Origin: Emticicia sp. CRIBPO
Lineage (GTDB): Bacteria > Bacteroidota > Bacteroidia > Cytophagales > Spirosomataceae
Reading direction: 5' to 3'
Assembly: GCF_009905725.1 (NCBI RefSeq)
Contig: NZ_JAAAKV010000002.1
Location: 434,001-498,000, forward strand
Length of the DNA stretch: 64,000 nucleotides
Shown: positions 23,690 to 33,094 of the stretch, one piece after another
How the letters are laid out: each line of letters begins with the position of its first letter
Numbering within the stretch: the stretch's first letter is position 1
Program-made: the position numbers and the translations under genes
The notes under the pieces: model-generated
What the model was told of the DNA's origin: nothing
Database searches by the model: none
Seen by the model: the letters and a program-made list of their open reading frames with translations, nothing else

Positions 23690-24825
23690 TAGGTTAAACT
23701 ATCATTTAAAAATTTGTTTGATAACATTCGCTTTTCTTTTAATATAACTTCTACATTCTTCCAATTAATATTTTCCATGACTCTCTCATAATCGAGAGGA
23801 TTTGAAGATGAAATCAATCTATTCTCCAAACCAAACATTTTAAGTAGTGAATGAAACCTTACCATTCCTCTCCCCTCATTACCATAAACGAAAAAAGGCT
23901 TATTAAATAATATCGAGAAGACACAAGCATGGAATGAATCTGTAATAACAAAATCTGCGTCCCTAAAACCTGCAAGCCAACCATCCATAGGTGGTGCAAT
24001 TCTATCTTTCAATTCAACGTTAAGGCTTTCAACCTTAGAGTTTGTATGAAAAACATCTAATTTCAACGTGTTCGAAAGAAAATCAATAGCCTTGGTTTTA
24101 TCTAAAGATTGATCTAATACGTAAACTAATATTCCTTTTTTTATATGAGTTTTATCCGGGTCAATCACTGTTATATAATCTTCAGGCCCTAGGAGCATAG
24201 TTGGATCTAATACGTGTGATGGTGTAATACTAAAATACTTTTTACACATATCCACACCAATATCCTCTCTAACCGAAACTGCATTAAATTTCTTAAGGTA
24301 TTGTTGACAAGTTTCAGTTTCTAATTCTGAAAACTCCCAATTATCTGTTCCAAATGATGCCGCGTAAGAAATTCGTCTTACATTATCAGCATTCCAAAAA
24401 CTTAAAAAATAATCACTAATATTTGGTGTATATGCTGGCCTCCAAACCTGATCGCTTCCAACTATAATTGCATCAAAATTATAACTACCAATTTTATTTT
24501 TTAAACTAGAAGATGAATAAAATGGAGTGGTTTGTGGAGAAATATACTTTTCAATAAAGGGTTGTGTTTTCTCCCTTATGACTTTATCTTCTCTATTTCT
24601 CCTAGCCTCAAGAAATATTTCTGTTTCTTTTTTCCCAAACAGATACTTTAATACAAACCGTTTCAAAAAGAATACCGGCATCTTCCATTTAGGTGGCCTA
24701 TTTAGTTGTCGGTCAATTAGGCAAACTTCATGACCAGCCCGTTTAAGGACAGTCATCAAAGCGTAAGCTTGAATATTTCCCCCATAATTTGTATGCAGAG
24801 GTAATGTCAATATTCCTATTTTCAT
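23689..24825 (-). CDS. Polysaccharide pyruvyltransferase family protein
   Basis: 378 residues. The N-terminus MKIGILTLPLHTNYGGNIQAY has the N-Y-G-N loop of this family. DAIIVGSDQVWRP is near residue 105, and the C-terminal donor-binding region reads DADFVITDSFHACVFSILF, then GNEGRGMVRFHSLL. Family members attach pyruvate ketals to hexoses from phosphoenolpyruvate (CsaB/WcaK type), adding negative charge. A thiamine-diphosphate enzyme gene lies immediately upstream, after a 113-bp gap. Confidence 0.88.
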   Translation of the reverse strand: MKIGILTLPLHTNYGGNIQAYALMTVLKRAGHEVCLIDRQLNRPPKWKMPVFFLKRFVLKYLFGKKETEIFLEARRNREDKVIREKTQPFIEKYISPQTTPFYSSSSLKNKIGSYNFDAIIVGSDQVWRPAYTPNISDYFLSFWNADNVRRISYAASFGTDNWEFSELETETCQQYLKKFNAVSVREDIGVDMCKKYFSITPSHVLDPTMLLGPEDYITVIDPDKTHIKKGILVYVLDQSLDKTKAIDFLSNTLKLDVFHTNSKVESLNVELKDRIAPPMDGWLAGFRDADFVITDSFHACVFSILFNKPFFVYGNEGRGMVRFHSLLKMFGLENRLISSSNPLDYERVMENINWKNVEVILKEKRMLSNKFLNDSLT

Positions 24826-24938
24826 TCGTATGTATTATTTTAACTATTACAGGCAAATTCTTACGATATACTTCTACAATATAAATACGTTCGTAAAAGA
24901 AACTGCATTTTAAGATATGAAAGCATCAAAATTAATAA

Positions 24939-26678
24939 CTACTTTCCCATAACCCTTTTCAATATATTGAGACTGTTTTCTCCAAGAACCTGCTTAGCCA
25001 CCTGCTTTACCTTCCCTTTTATATTTTCCTCAATATTCATTATTTTTTCAAGTGCTTCACTCTCATCTAAACTATTAGTAAAAACTTCTAAAATAATTGG
25101 CTTCTCAGTAACTTCAGAAATTAAAAATCTCTCAAACACTTGATCAAAATCGCCTTTATTAGAAGCACTCAAATATTCAAACCCAAGATCTTGGGCATAG
25201 TGCTTCACAAGCACAGGTGATTTCTTGCCAAAATGCCCTCCGGCAGCTATATATTGATCGGCATCTTCACCGAATTGTGCACCAAGATGCTGATATTGTC
25301 TAAATTCCGTTCCTGTTCCATTATTTACCAATAAAATACGGAGATTATTCCCTACATGTCGATTACCAAGAACATTCATATCATAGAAAAATGCTAAATC
25401 ACCGAGCACTCCAAAATATAATTTATTTTTATTGGAAAAAGAAGCCCCTATCAAAGACGAAATAATTCCATCAATTCCAAATCCTCCTACATTTGATGCC
25501 GATAAAACAGACCCGGGTATTTCGAAGAAATTCCAAGAGCGTAAACTATTAAGAATCCCAAAATGTATTGTTGAGTCTTGTGGGATTCTGTGAGAAATCT
25601 TAGAAGCAATCCAAATGTTTGAGAATGGCAGTTCAGGAATTTTATTATAAAGCTCATTCAAGTGATTTTTGCAAATCTTCAAATAACTGTCTGAATCATT
25701 TCTATCATTATTAGTATAATGTGCAAAAAAATTCTTTTCAGACATTTCAAATACGTAACGTAACTTTCTAGTAGTATCGCGTATTTCTCCGTCCTCACTG
25801 ACCCTCCATACTTGTTTTCCAGTAATTGCCAAACTATAATAATCACCCGTGAGTTCTCCTATATGTATCAATATGTCAGGGTTATTTGAATGATCATACA
25901 TTTGCTGACAAGCTGCAAGAGAGTATACCACCCTATATTTCCCTTTATAGCCGCTTGAATGATCACAAAATACGACTGCATTATTTGAAGCACAAAACCT
26001 GTCAAGTAAATCTGTTTGTTCTGTACTCCAAGTCGAATGTGCTCCAACAAACACGCCCACTTTCCCTTCAGGTAATTCAGGGAACTCATTTCCAAAAGTA
26101 ATACGATTTATCACCCTATACTTGGGAAGTTCCTTTACAGAATATGTTTTATTATAAGTAGTTGGAAGATTAAGATGTACTGGCCCTCCCCCATGCCTCC
26201 GAAGTTCTAAAATAGCACGATTCACTTTTATCTCACAATCCCAAAGATCTTCTTCATCCTTGATAATTGGAAGGGATAAACTTAATTTTGCTACGTCGTT
26301 AGGTATCGAGCTTCTATCAATAATTTGAGCGATGTGGTGCCCCACTTTTGAAACAGCTTGTGTAGAAGTAATCGCTAATATTGGAAGTTTACGATAATAA
26401 GCTTCTGTTAATCCTGGAGAATAGTTTCTTGAAGCAGTTGCTCCAGTACAACTCAACACTACAGGTTCGCCAGATTCCGCGGCTAAACCACAAGCCATAT
26501 AGGCAGCCGAACGCTCATCTACAGATGAATACATTTCAAAATATGGATCATTTTGCATACTTACAACCAATGCCATATTTGTAGTTCCGGGAGAGGCTAT
26601 AACTTTACGAATGCCATGTTCCTTTAATAGTGAAACAATTACTTGTGCATTCCTTTCCTCCGTATAATATTTTTCCAT
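24939..26678 (-). CDS. Thiamine-diphosphate-dependent enzyme (MenD/decarboxylase-like)
   Basis: 579 residues with the three-domain layout of the 2-oxoacid decarboxylase/MenD superfamily. The PYR domain contains IASPGTTNMALV and the cofactor-activating Glu in SSVDERSAAYMA near residue 56, then SCTGATASRNYSPGLTEAYY. The C-terminal PP domain carries the ThDP motif as GVLGDLAFFYDMNVL followed about 12 residues later by LLVNNGTG. It is not a housekeeping MenD: the gene sits inside a polysaccharide operon beside an SDR. It may add a two-carbon branch to a keto-sugar or decarboxylate a precursor. The substrate is unknown. Confidence 0.85.
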   Translation of the reverse strand: MEKYYTEERNAQVIVSLLKEHGIRKVIASPGTTNMALVVSMQNDPYFEMYSSVDERSAAYMACGLAAESGEPVVLSCTGATASRNYSPGLTEAYYRKLPILAITSTQAVSKVGHHIAQIIDRSSIPNDVAKLSLSLPIIKDEEDLWDCEIKVNRAILELRRHGGGPVHLNLPTTYNKTYSVKELPKYRVINRITFGNEFPELPEGKVGVFVGAHSTWSTEQTDLLDRFCASNNAVVFCDHSSGYKGKYRVVYSLAACQQMYDHSNNPDILIHIGELTGDYYSLAITGKQVWRVSEDGEIRDTTRKLRYVFEMSEKNFFAHYTNNDRNDSDSYLKICKNHLNELYNKIPELPFSNIWIASKISHRIPQDSTIHFGILNSLRSWNFFEIPGSVLSASNVGGFGIDGIISSLIGASFSNKNKLYFGVLGDLAFFYDMNVLGNRHVGNNLRILLVNNGTGTEFRQYQHLGAQFGEDADQYIAAGGHFGKKSPVLVKHYAQDLGFEYLSASNKGDFDQVFERFLISEVTEKPIILEVFTNSLDESEALEKIMNIEENIKGKVKQVAKQVLGENSLNILKRVMGK

Positions 26679-26704
26679 AAAAATCTTTTGTTTTAGATTA
26701 TAGA

Positions 26705-27769
26705 CTATTTAAAAAAAAAAGAATATCTGAAAGTCAAATATTTCATTTTTTGTAAGATTCCTTTTATTTCACTTAATGGAGTATTTTCTCCCATTTGCCT
26801 ATCCTTTAAGGCTTCAGATTTCCAATTTATGTCATTAAACTTCGGGTTTTTCAAAAACTCTTCTAAACATTTTTTTAACCCTTCATCTATTCTAGTAAAA
26901 CTATTTGTGTTAACATAATGATCAATTTTAGAACTATCAAATTTCCTGTTAAAAAACCTGTCGTAAATTACCTGATACTTTGCGGGTCTAAATTCTAAAA
27001 ACCTATCTAAATCCTGAAACAGTACTTTTGGTTTATATCCCAAATGATCTTCTAATACTTCCAGATAAATATTTAAAATATAATTCCAAGTATGTGAATC
27101 TTTGGTTGTTATATGGAATGTTTCTCCCAGGGATTTTGAAATACCAATTAAAGAATTAATTCCAGTCGATACATCAAGCCCATAAGTTAAGGTTGTTTCT
27201 TTAGAATTAATGTCCTTTGAAAACACAATTGTCCTACCGTTCAAAGCTCTGTACAGCCACTCCTCTTTCTCCAAAACACCTAGCTGCAGACGACTCTCAC
27301 TATATGTAATATACGGACGAACTATCGTCCAATTTTTTCGTCCGGAGTCTCTTAAAATATCTTCCTGTCGAGCTTTTGTTAATGAATACTCATCAGTTGA
27401 AAGGAATTCTCTATCTTCAGAAACATCAAGTAATCGAGACGACGTCTCAATTATTGGTTGCTGGGATTCCGCATACACTCTAGCTGAACTTAGAAAAACA
27501 TATTGAGATGTAGCATCTAGCAACAAATTAACCCGTTCTTTAAAACCCGGTGTTGAATAAACCATAAAGTCAACAATCGCGTCCCAATTTTCTTCTAAAA
27601 TTGTCCGAAGAAAATCAATATTATTCGCGTCTCCCTTAACATAACGTGTTTTCCCAACAGATTCACGATCCCTACGAGAAGTAACAACTGTGTCAACATC
27701 ATTGCTGGACAAGAGTTGAATCAGATGTACGCCCATAGCCCCTGTACCTCCTAAAACTAAGACTTTCAT
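26705..27769 (-). CDS. NAD-dependent epimerase/reductase of the SDR family, partner of the ThDP enzyme
   Basis: 354 residues. GGTGAMGVHLI at the N-terminus binds NAD(P). VFLSSARVYAE and the catalytic pair in YSLTKARQ follow, and the C-terminal 150 residues are lineage-specific with many aromatics. It is 26 bp upstream of the ThDP-enzyme gene and in the same orientation, so the two products probably act in sequence on one nucleotide sugar. It is only distantly related to the SDR at 16333. Confidence 0.82.
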   Translation of the reverse strand: MKVLVLGGTGAMGVHLIQLLSSNDVDTVVTSRRDRESVGKTRYVKGDANNIDFLRTILEENWDAIVDFMVYSTPGFKERVNLLLDATSQYVFLSSARVYAESQQPIIETSSRLLDVSEDREFLSTDEYSLTKARQEDILRDSGRKNWTIVRPYITYSESRLQLGVLEKEEWLYRALNGRTIVFSKDINSKETTLTYGLDVSTGINSLIGISKSLGETFHITTKDSHTWNYILNIYLEVLEDHLGYKPKVLFQDLDRFLEFRPAKYQVIYDRFFNRKFDSSKIDHYVNTNSFTRIDEGLKKCLEEFLKNPKFNDINWKSEALKDRQMGENTPLSEIKGILQKMKYLTFRYSFFFK

Positions 27770-27788
27770 ATCAATAGTATCTAATGTC

Positions 27789-29312
27789 TCAAAACATTTT
27801 ATAAAATCGTTTCATAATAATACTTCTTACTTTTTCCTGTTCTCCTTTATTCATGCCAATAAAATACATACTTGTACTTGCAAAAATCATACTGGATATT
27901 ACAGACATGAAGACGAAAAACAATCCCTTCGCCATATACCAGTGAATTACGAATGAAGGTATTGTAGATAACAAAATTACCAAAGAAACAGGGAATACTA
28001 CTCCCATGAAGAATGGCTTTAAAGGAAATTCAATCAGTTTTCTGACAATGAATAAGCGAGCAATAAACATTATTAGGTTTGCCACTATAGCGACTAAGAA
28101 AACCGAATATGCTGGAGCTCCTATTTTCAAGACAATCCAAGATAAAATAAGAATTCCAATCTGGATAGACCCAAGCACTATCTCATAAATTTTCATTCTC
28201 CCTGGTGCTCTAGCAGCGGTAACAATAGGTAGGCTTATTGAGTTTATTAACACTTCGACTAAAGCTAATCGGGTAAATAGTACAGATTCCAGAGGTGGGT
28301 TTTTTAGCCACAACTTCAATATTGTATCCATTTCAAGAAACAATGGCAATGCAAAGACCCACATCAGGAAAAAAGTGATTTTAGACCCATTTAATATGAG
28401 GGAAAACATTTCCTTTTTTTCGTCTGCCGCATAAGACTTTATTATTGGTGGATAAAGTCCTAAATTAAAATTATTAGAAAACAAATTAATTTGACTCGTA
28501 ACATTCATCGCTATCGCTCTTGCTGCCACTACGACTGGATTAAAAACCTGGTTCAACAGAATAGTAACCGCCTGATTACGACCGACTGTAGTAATTTGAC
28601 CAAATAATGTCCACCCTGTGAATCCAACGATTTCAAGCAATAAGCCCTTGTCCCAATAAAATTGTCGGAACTGGCATTCTCTATACTTTCTAACACAAAT
28701 AAAAATATAGGTTAAAGCAATAATAACCGACACTATATAAACCAATATTCCATACAATTCCAGTTTATCCCATGGCAAATACACTAACAAAAAAACTAAA
28801 CCCAATTTCAGAATAGTTTCAACTATAGATACATATGCATAAATCTTCATATCCTCGTGTGCAATAATAATTGCCATAAAAGGAGTCGTAAAAATTGTAG
28901 AAATAAACGTCAATACTGAGAAATGGAATATTAGGCGTGCGGATTCAAATCTTTCCGAAGGGACATGTAATTTTTCGTTTACAAACCATAATCCGATAGT
29001 TTCGAGGAGTATTAAAGAAATAATGGCAATTGCGACATAAATAATCAAGTTAACAGTAAATGTCTTTTTTAACTTTTCAAAATTATCTTGCCCTAGAGCA
29101 AAAGAAAAAAAACGCTGAGTTGCAGAAGCCATTGTTCCGCTAAAAAATGAAAAAAAAGTAACAATCCCCCCAACCACATTGTAAATCCCGTAATCTACAA
29201 CACCAAGTGTATTTAAAACTATCCGATAGGTATACAGAGTTACTGCCATTGTCAGAAACATCCGTATATATAAGAATAAAGTATTCTTTATTATGCTTTT
29301 TGAATTGGACAC
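27789..29312 (-). CDS. Polysaccharide repeat-unit flippase (Wzx-like, PST/MATE fold)
   Basis: 507 residues with about 14 hydrophobic helices, the expected size and profile for Wzx. The N-terminus SIIKNTLFLYIRMFLTMAV is typical of Bacteroidota flippases. The start codon is GTG at 29310-29312; the next ATG would remove the first helix. It moves undecaprenyl-diphosphate-linked repeat units across the inner membrane. A 271-bp untranslated stretch with two stem-loops separates it from wzc. Confidence 0.88.
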   Translation of the reverse strand: MSNSKSIIKNTLFLYIRMFLTMAVTLYTYRIVLNTLGVVDYGIYNVVGGIVTFFSFFSGTMASATQRFFSFALGQDNFEKLKKTFTVNLIIYVAIAIISLILLETIGLWFVNEKLHVPSERFESARLIFHFSVLTFISTIFTTPFMAIIIAHEDMKIYAYVSIVETILKLGLVFLLVYLPWDKLELYGILVYIVSVIIALTYIFICVRKYRECQFRQFYWDKGLLLEIVGFTGWTLFGQITTVGRNQAVTILLNQVFNPVVVAARAIAMNVTSQINLFSNNFNLGLYPPIIKSYAADEKKEMFSLILNGSKITFFLMWVFALPLFLEMDTILKLWLKNPPLESVLFTRLALVEVLINSISLPIVTAARAPGRMKIYEIVLGSIQIGILILSWIVLKIGAPAYSVFLVAIVANLIMFIARLFIVRKLIEFPLKPFFMGVVFPVSLVILLSTIPSFVIHWYMAKGLFFVFMSVISSMIFASTSMYFIGMNKGEQEKVRSIIMKRFYKMF

Positions 29313-29363
29313 TACTACTAATTAAAGAATATTATATTCTATTTTGTAAAACAACTAATCTAA

Positions 29364-29398
29364 ATTTATCACAAATTCGAAACCCTTTTGTGATAAAT
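29364..29398. other. Perfect 12-bp inverted repeat upstream of wzx
   Basis: ATTTATCACAAA (29364-29375) and TTTGTGATAAAT (29387-29398) are exact reverse complements separated by 11 bp. It begins 52 bp upstream of the wzx GTG. It could be an RNA stem in the wzc-wzx leader or a dimeric operator. There is no T-run for a terminator. Confidence 0.6.
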
Positions 29399-29508
29399 AT
29401 TTACTCACATATCTTTAAACTAACTCAATAATTTAAATCCTGATTATATTAAATAATAATGAAGCATGCAATTCAAAATTGACGACAAACTATCGTAACA
29501 AACAAATG

Positions 29509-29552
29509 AACATACTGTGCCTCATTCTTGAAGACAGTATGTTTTTATTTTT
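29509..29552 (+). terminator. Stem-loop with T-run in the wzc-wzx gap
   Basis: AACATACTGT (29509-29518) pairs with ACAGTATGTT (29534-29543). A T-run follows only on the plus strand, yet the surrounding genes are all on the minus strand. On the operon transcript it would be a 10-bp hairpin without a good U-tract, so it may be a pause or processing site instead. Confidence 0.45.
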
Positions 29553-29583
29553 CATCGATATATTTTTATAAAAAGAACCTAAG

Positions 29584-31974
29584 TCATTTTTTTTTGAAAC
29601 CAAACCAATTTTTAAACCCTTTCTTTACTTCTTCCTTTCCATATGCTTGACCATAACCGTAACCATAGCCGTAGCCATAACCATAGCCATAGCCATAATC
29701 TTTTAAATTCTTATAATTAACGGCATTAAAAATTACGGATAAGGACTTGAATATATTCTTCTTGTTTAATTCAGACAAATTACGAAGGAATTGTTTAGGT
29801 GTTCTCTCATGGCGTACAAGATAAAAGCAAGCATCTGCAAGTGGGGCTAATAAAATTGCATCAGTAACTAATCCTGTTGGAGGAGTGTCAATAAGAATAT
29901 AATCGAAAGATTGTCTAAGGACGTCTACTAATTCTTTTATTCTACCATTCATTATCAATTCAGATGGATTTGGAGGAATTGGCCCGCTTGGAATTGCATA
30001 CACGTTTACAATATTAGTTTTTTGAATTATAGCCTCTTCAGTGGCCTTTCCAATTAAATAGTTCGATACTCCTTTGCTATTTCCTACTCCAATATACTCA
30101 TGTAATTTAGGTTTTCTTAAATCTAAGCCTATGATAACTACTTTTTTATCTAGTAACCCTAAAGATGCGGCAATGTTAGCTGTCACAAAGCTTTTACCTT
30201 CTCCGCTCGTTGAAGAAGTAAAAAGTATAACCTTCCCCTCTTCTTCTTTCAAATCAGAAAATAGAAAACTCAAATTAGATCTGATCATTCTAACCTGTTC
30301 AGATACAAAACTTCTACTATTCACATCTAGTATTTCCCCTTTCTCTTCTGATGGCTTTTGTCCAATTTCTCCAAAAACCGGAATTCCTGTTTTATCTTCA
30401 ATTTCTTTTCTGGAATTAACCGTATCATTAAGCATATCTTTTATATTAATGCTAGCAATCGGAATGACCAAGCTAAGCAGCATTCCAACTAAAAGCACAA
30501 GATTTTTTTTAGGTTTTACCGGATCTCCTGAATCAAAAGGGACATCCACGATACGACTATCTGTAACAGTTGAAGCGTATGAAAGAGCAGTTTCTTCTCT
30601 TTTTTTGAGGAGAAGGAGATATAAATTCTCTTTGATACCAGCCTGCCTTTTAATTTCTACATATTCTCTTTCCTTACGAGGTATTGTACTTATTGCTCCT
30701 TCTAATCTATTATTTAAAGCTTGAAGACTATTCCGAGTAACCTGTAACCCAGACTTTTGATTACCCAAATTTTCCTTTATAGCCTGCTTAACATTCTTCA
30801 TCTGAGTGTTAATAGTCTGTAAAAAAGGATTATTAGCTTGAGCGGATCTTGACAACTTCTCTCTTTCCAACTCAAGTTGAGATAATTGACTAATATAAGA
30901 TGTCAATACAGGATCACTGACCATTAAAGTAGCTGGGGCAACATTCCCCACCTGGTCAGATTGCAAATAGCGGTCTACACCTTCCAATACCTTTAATTGA
31001 ATGTCGACTTCATTCAATTTAGAGTCATTATCTTTCACTTTTTCCAAAAACAAATTAGCCTCTGTACTTAAATCCGTAATACCTCTAGATGTTCTATACT
31101 GTTCAACATCTTTCTCTACATCTCCCAATTCAGATGTGATCAGTTTCAGCCGGCCTTCTATAAATCTAAGTGTGTTAGTCGCCTCTCTGTTTTTATCTTC
31201 CAATGATGCAAAAGAGTATTCTTCTAGAATCTTGCTCATTATATCTTTCCCCTTGTTTTTCAAAGGCGTTTCAAAACCTAAAGTAATTACAGTACTTTTC
31301 TGATTTAATAGTGCAACATCAAGCCCAGCGATTATACTATTAATCAATTTGTCTTTATCTAAAATTACTACTTTTATTGGATCTTCATTTTTGTAAGTCG
31401 AGTTAGGATTTTTAAAAACTCTAAACTTCCCATAATCTGAAGTAATAGACTCACTAAAATCAAATTTCCCTAATGAGTTCTTATTTTCACTTAACAATTC
31501 ATATTTATTACCTTTCAGAACTTTTATATAAAGAGAATGAGAAAAGGCATAATTTGTAGAACTAATCATAAATATTTTTATAGGGCTTTCTTCTCCATAA
31601 AGCTCTACATCTCTAATACTTCCCTCTTTCCAATAAGAAACTGTTAAATTTAATTGATCAACAACTGACTGAAGTAAAGTTCTAGATTTTAAAACTTCAA
31701 TTTCATTTTCTACTAATTTACTTCCACCAATTATATCTAATTCAGCGAGCATCTCGTTACCTACTGAAGCCCCTTTCTTCTCATCTTTGACTAATAATGT
31801 AGCATTTACTTTATAAATTGGAGTGCTAAATTTTAAATATAAAAAAGCACTTCCAAAACAAACTAATACTGAAATTACAAACCAATACCAATATCTTACA
31901 TACTTAAATAATGCAGATTTTAAATCAAAACTCTGTTGATTCTCTTCTGAGAAAATACTTTCACCTAAAGCCAT
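29584..31974 (-). CDS. wzc: Wzc-like polysaccharide co-polymerase and tyrosine autokinase
   Basis: 796 residues. The N-terminal Wzz chain-length domain is flanked by membrane helices near residues 30-50 and 490-510, with a long coiled coil between. The cytoplasmic BY-kinase domain has Walker A in FTSSTSGEGKSFVTANIA near residue 600, Walker A' in VIIGLDLRKPKL and Walker B in YILIDTPPTGL. The C-terminus is a Tyr cluster of alternating Tyr-Gly (about nine Tyr), the autophosphorylation tail. It drives export and length control together with Wza, encoded 56 bp upstream. The tail is encoded by a hexanucleotide repeat. Confidence 0.93.
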   Translation of the reverse strand: MALGESIFSEENQQSFDLKSALFKYVRYWYWFVISVLVCFGSAFLYLKFSTPIYKVNATLLVKDEKKGASVGNEMLAELDIIGGSKLVENEIEVLKSRTLLQSVVDQLNLTVSYWKEGSIRDVELYGEESPIKIFMISSTNYAFSHSLYIKVLKGNKYELLSENKNSLGKFDFSESITSDYGKFRVFKNPNSTYKNEDPIKVVILDKDKLINSIIAGLDVALLNQKSTVITLGFETPLKNKGKDIMSKILEEYSFASLEDKNREATNTLRFIEGRLKLITSELGDVEKDVEQYRTSRGITDLSTEANLFLEKVKDNDSKLNEVDIQLKVLEGVDRYLQSDQVGNVAPATLMVSDPVLTSYISQLSQLELEREKLSRSAQANNPFLQTINTQMKNVKQAIKENLGNQKSGLQVTRNSLQALNNRLEGAISTIPRKEREYVEIKRQAGIKENLYLLLLKKREETALSYASTVTDSRIVDVPFDSGDPVKPKKNLVLLVGMLLSLVIPIASINIKDMLNDTVNSRKEIEDKTGIPVFGEIGQKPSEEKGEILDVNSRSFVSEQVRMIRSNLSFLFSDLKEEEGKVILFTSSTSGEGKSFVTANIAASLGLLDKKVVIIGLDLRKPKLHEYIGVGNSKGVSNYLIGKATEEAIIQKTNIVNVYAIPSGPIPPNPSELIMNGRIKELVDVLRQSFDYILIDTPPTGLVTDAILLAPLADACFYLVRHERTPKQFLRNLSELNKKNIFKSLSVIFNAVNYKNLKDYGYGYGYGYGYGYGYGQAYGKEEVKKGFKNWFGFKKK

Positions 31975-32030
31975 TTTTTTAAAATTTACTTCAATTATAT
32001 TAGAATCTTATACAATTTTATCTTTACTAT

Positions 32031-32852
32031 TTACTTAATAATAAAGTTTAATAGAACAACAAGTGTAGTAGCTATACCGGTAAAAATAGGGACCAATTGA
32101 ACCCTTTGCTCTGTATTTGTTACCCTTCCCTTTATTGGCTCCACATAGATGACATCTCCATTCTGAATGTAATAATAAGGCGATGTGAATAAATCTCTGT
32201 TTAAGAGACTGACTTTCCCAACTTCTCTCAGCCCTAGTGAATGTCTAATAATGGTTATGCTGTCCCTCTTACCATAAATAGTCAAATCTCCAGCCATTGC
32301 AAGAGCTTCAGGCATAGTTGTACGATCATCTAACAAGTTAAAAGTTCCTACCCGGTTTACTTCTCCTAAGACAGAGAATTTATGATTCAAAAAAGTAATA
32401 TTTACAGCTGGGTCTTTCAAATATTTTTCTATTTCAACTTTAATCTTTTCCCCTGCCTCTTCAAGTGTTAACCCCCTTAAAAATTGTTTTCCAATGAATG
32501 GAACTACTACGTTACCAGATGAATCAACACGATAGCCTAATGGCTGTTCTCTTGGCCCTCCTCCATTTGTTATCCCTGGAAAAGAAGACATGGTCAAAGA
32601 ATTAATATTCTGAAAGTTCAGAATTTCATTAGACTCTTTACTCAGACTACTTACCGTAATCGCAAGGATGTCATCTGTAGAAATCTTAGTAACCTTTGGC
32701 AAATGTGTCTCAATGTAATTCGGATACTGCGGATTGTTACTCTGGAAGTAAACTACCTTTTTGGTATCGACACAGGAAAACAGGGTAAAAGAGGACAAAA
32801 CGATGATGGCAAACAGCCGTATCTTGGCCAGGCGGTCGGTTTTTAGGTTCAT
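32031..32852 (-). CDS. wza: Wza-like outer-membrane polysaccharide export lipoprotein
   Basis: 273 residues. The signal peptide ends in a lipobox (SSFTLFSC). A polysaccharide export domain (ISTDDILAITV ... YRVDSSGNVVVPFIGK) is followed by an SLBB-type domain (FSVLGEVNRVGTFNL) and a hydrophobic C-terminal helix (IATTLVVLLNFII) that would form the outer-membrane pore segment. The first 150 or so bases of the gene look GC-richer than the rest, as if a cassette boundary lies inside it. Confidence 0.92.
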   Translation of the reverse strand: MNLKTDRLAKIRLFAIIVLSSFTLFSCVDTKKVVYFQSNNPQYPNYIETHLPKVTKISTDDILAITVSSLSKESNEILNFQNINSLTMSSFPGITNGGGPREQPLGYRVDSSGNVVVPFIGKQFLRGLTLEEAGEKIKVEIEKYLKDPAVNITFLNHKFSVLGEVNRVGTFNLLDDRTTMPEALAMAGDLTIYGKRDSITIIRHSLGLREVGKVSLLNRDLFTSPYYYIQNGDVIYVEPIKGRVTNTEQRVQLVPIFTGIATTLVVLLNFIIK

Positions 32853-32996
32853 GCTAAATGTTTTCTTTTGTAAGATTGTGTATAAAAGTAGAGATATTAT
32901 CTAAAATTTGCAATAAGTGGCTTTTATTAATCAATAAAAAGCTATTTAAACGGGGTAAATTATAAAATTTGGATTTTACATAGATTGGCTGCAGGT

Positions 32997-33092
32997 GATA
33001 AGCCATAAGCTGTAGGCTTTAGGCTCGATGTCCACAAAATCTAAAATTCATGTTAAATAACGCTTAAAGCTTACTGCCTAAAGCTTACCGCT
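32997..33092. repeat. Inverted pair of TAAGCNR-type heptanucleotide arrays
   Basis: A plus-oriented run of seven-base units (ATAAGCC, ATAAGCT, GTAGGCT, TTAGGCT) at about 32997-33027 faces a minus-oriented run at 33060-33092 (GCTTAAA, GCTTACT, GCCTAAA, GCTTACC). It lies between wza and the UpxY gene, within the leader that the antiterminator would read through. Confidence 0.6.
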
Positions 33093-33094
33093 CC

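Noticed and set aside
24939-26678. Housekeeping menaquinone MenD
   Set aside because: The fold and some motifs agree, but the MenD substrate-binding context and other men genes are absent and the gene sits in a capsule operon.
30074-30724. 216-residue plus-strand frame inside wzc
   Set aside because: Serine/leucine-rich antisense shadow of the kinase gene, which has clear Walker motifs on the other strand.
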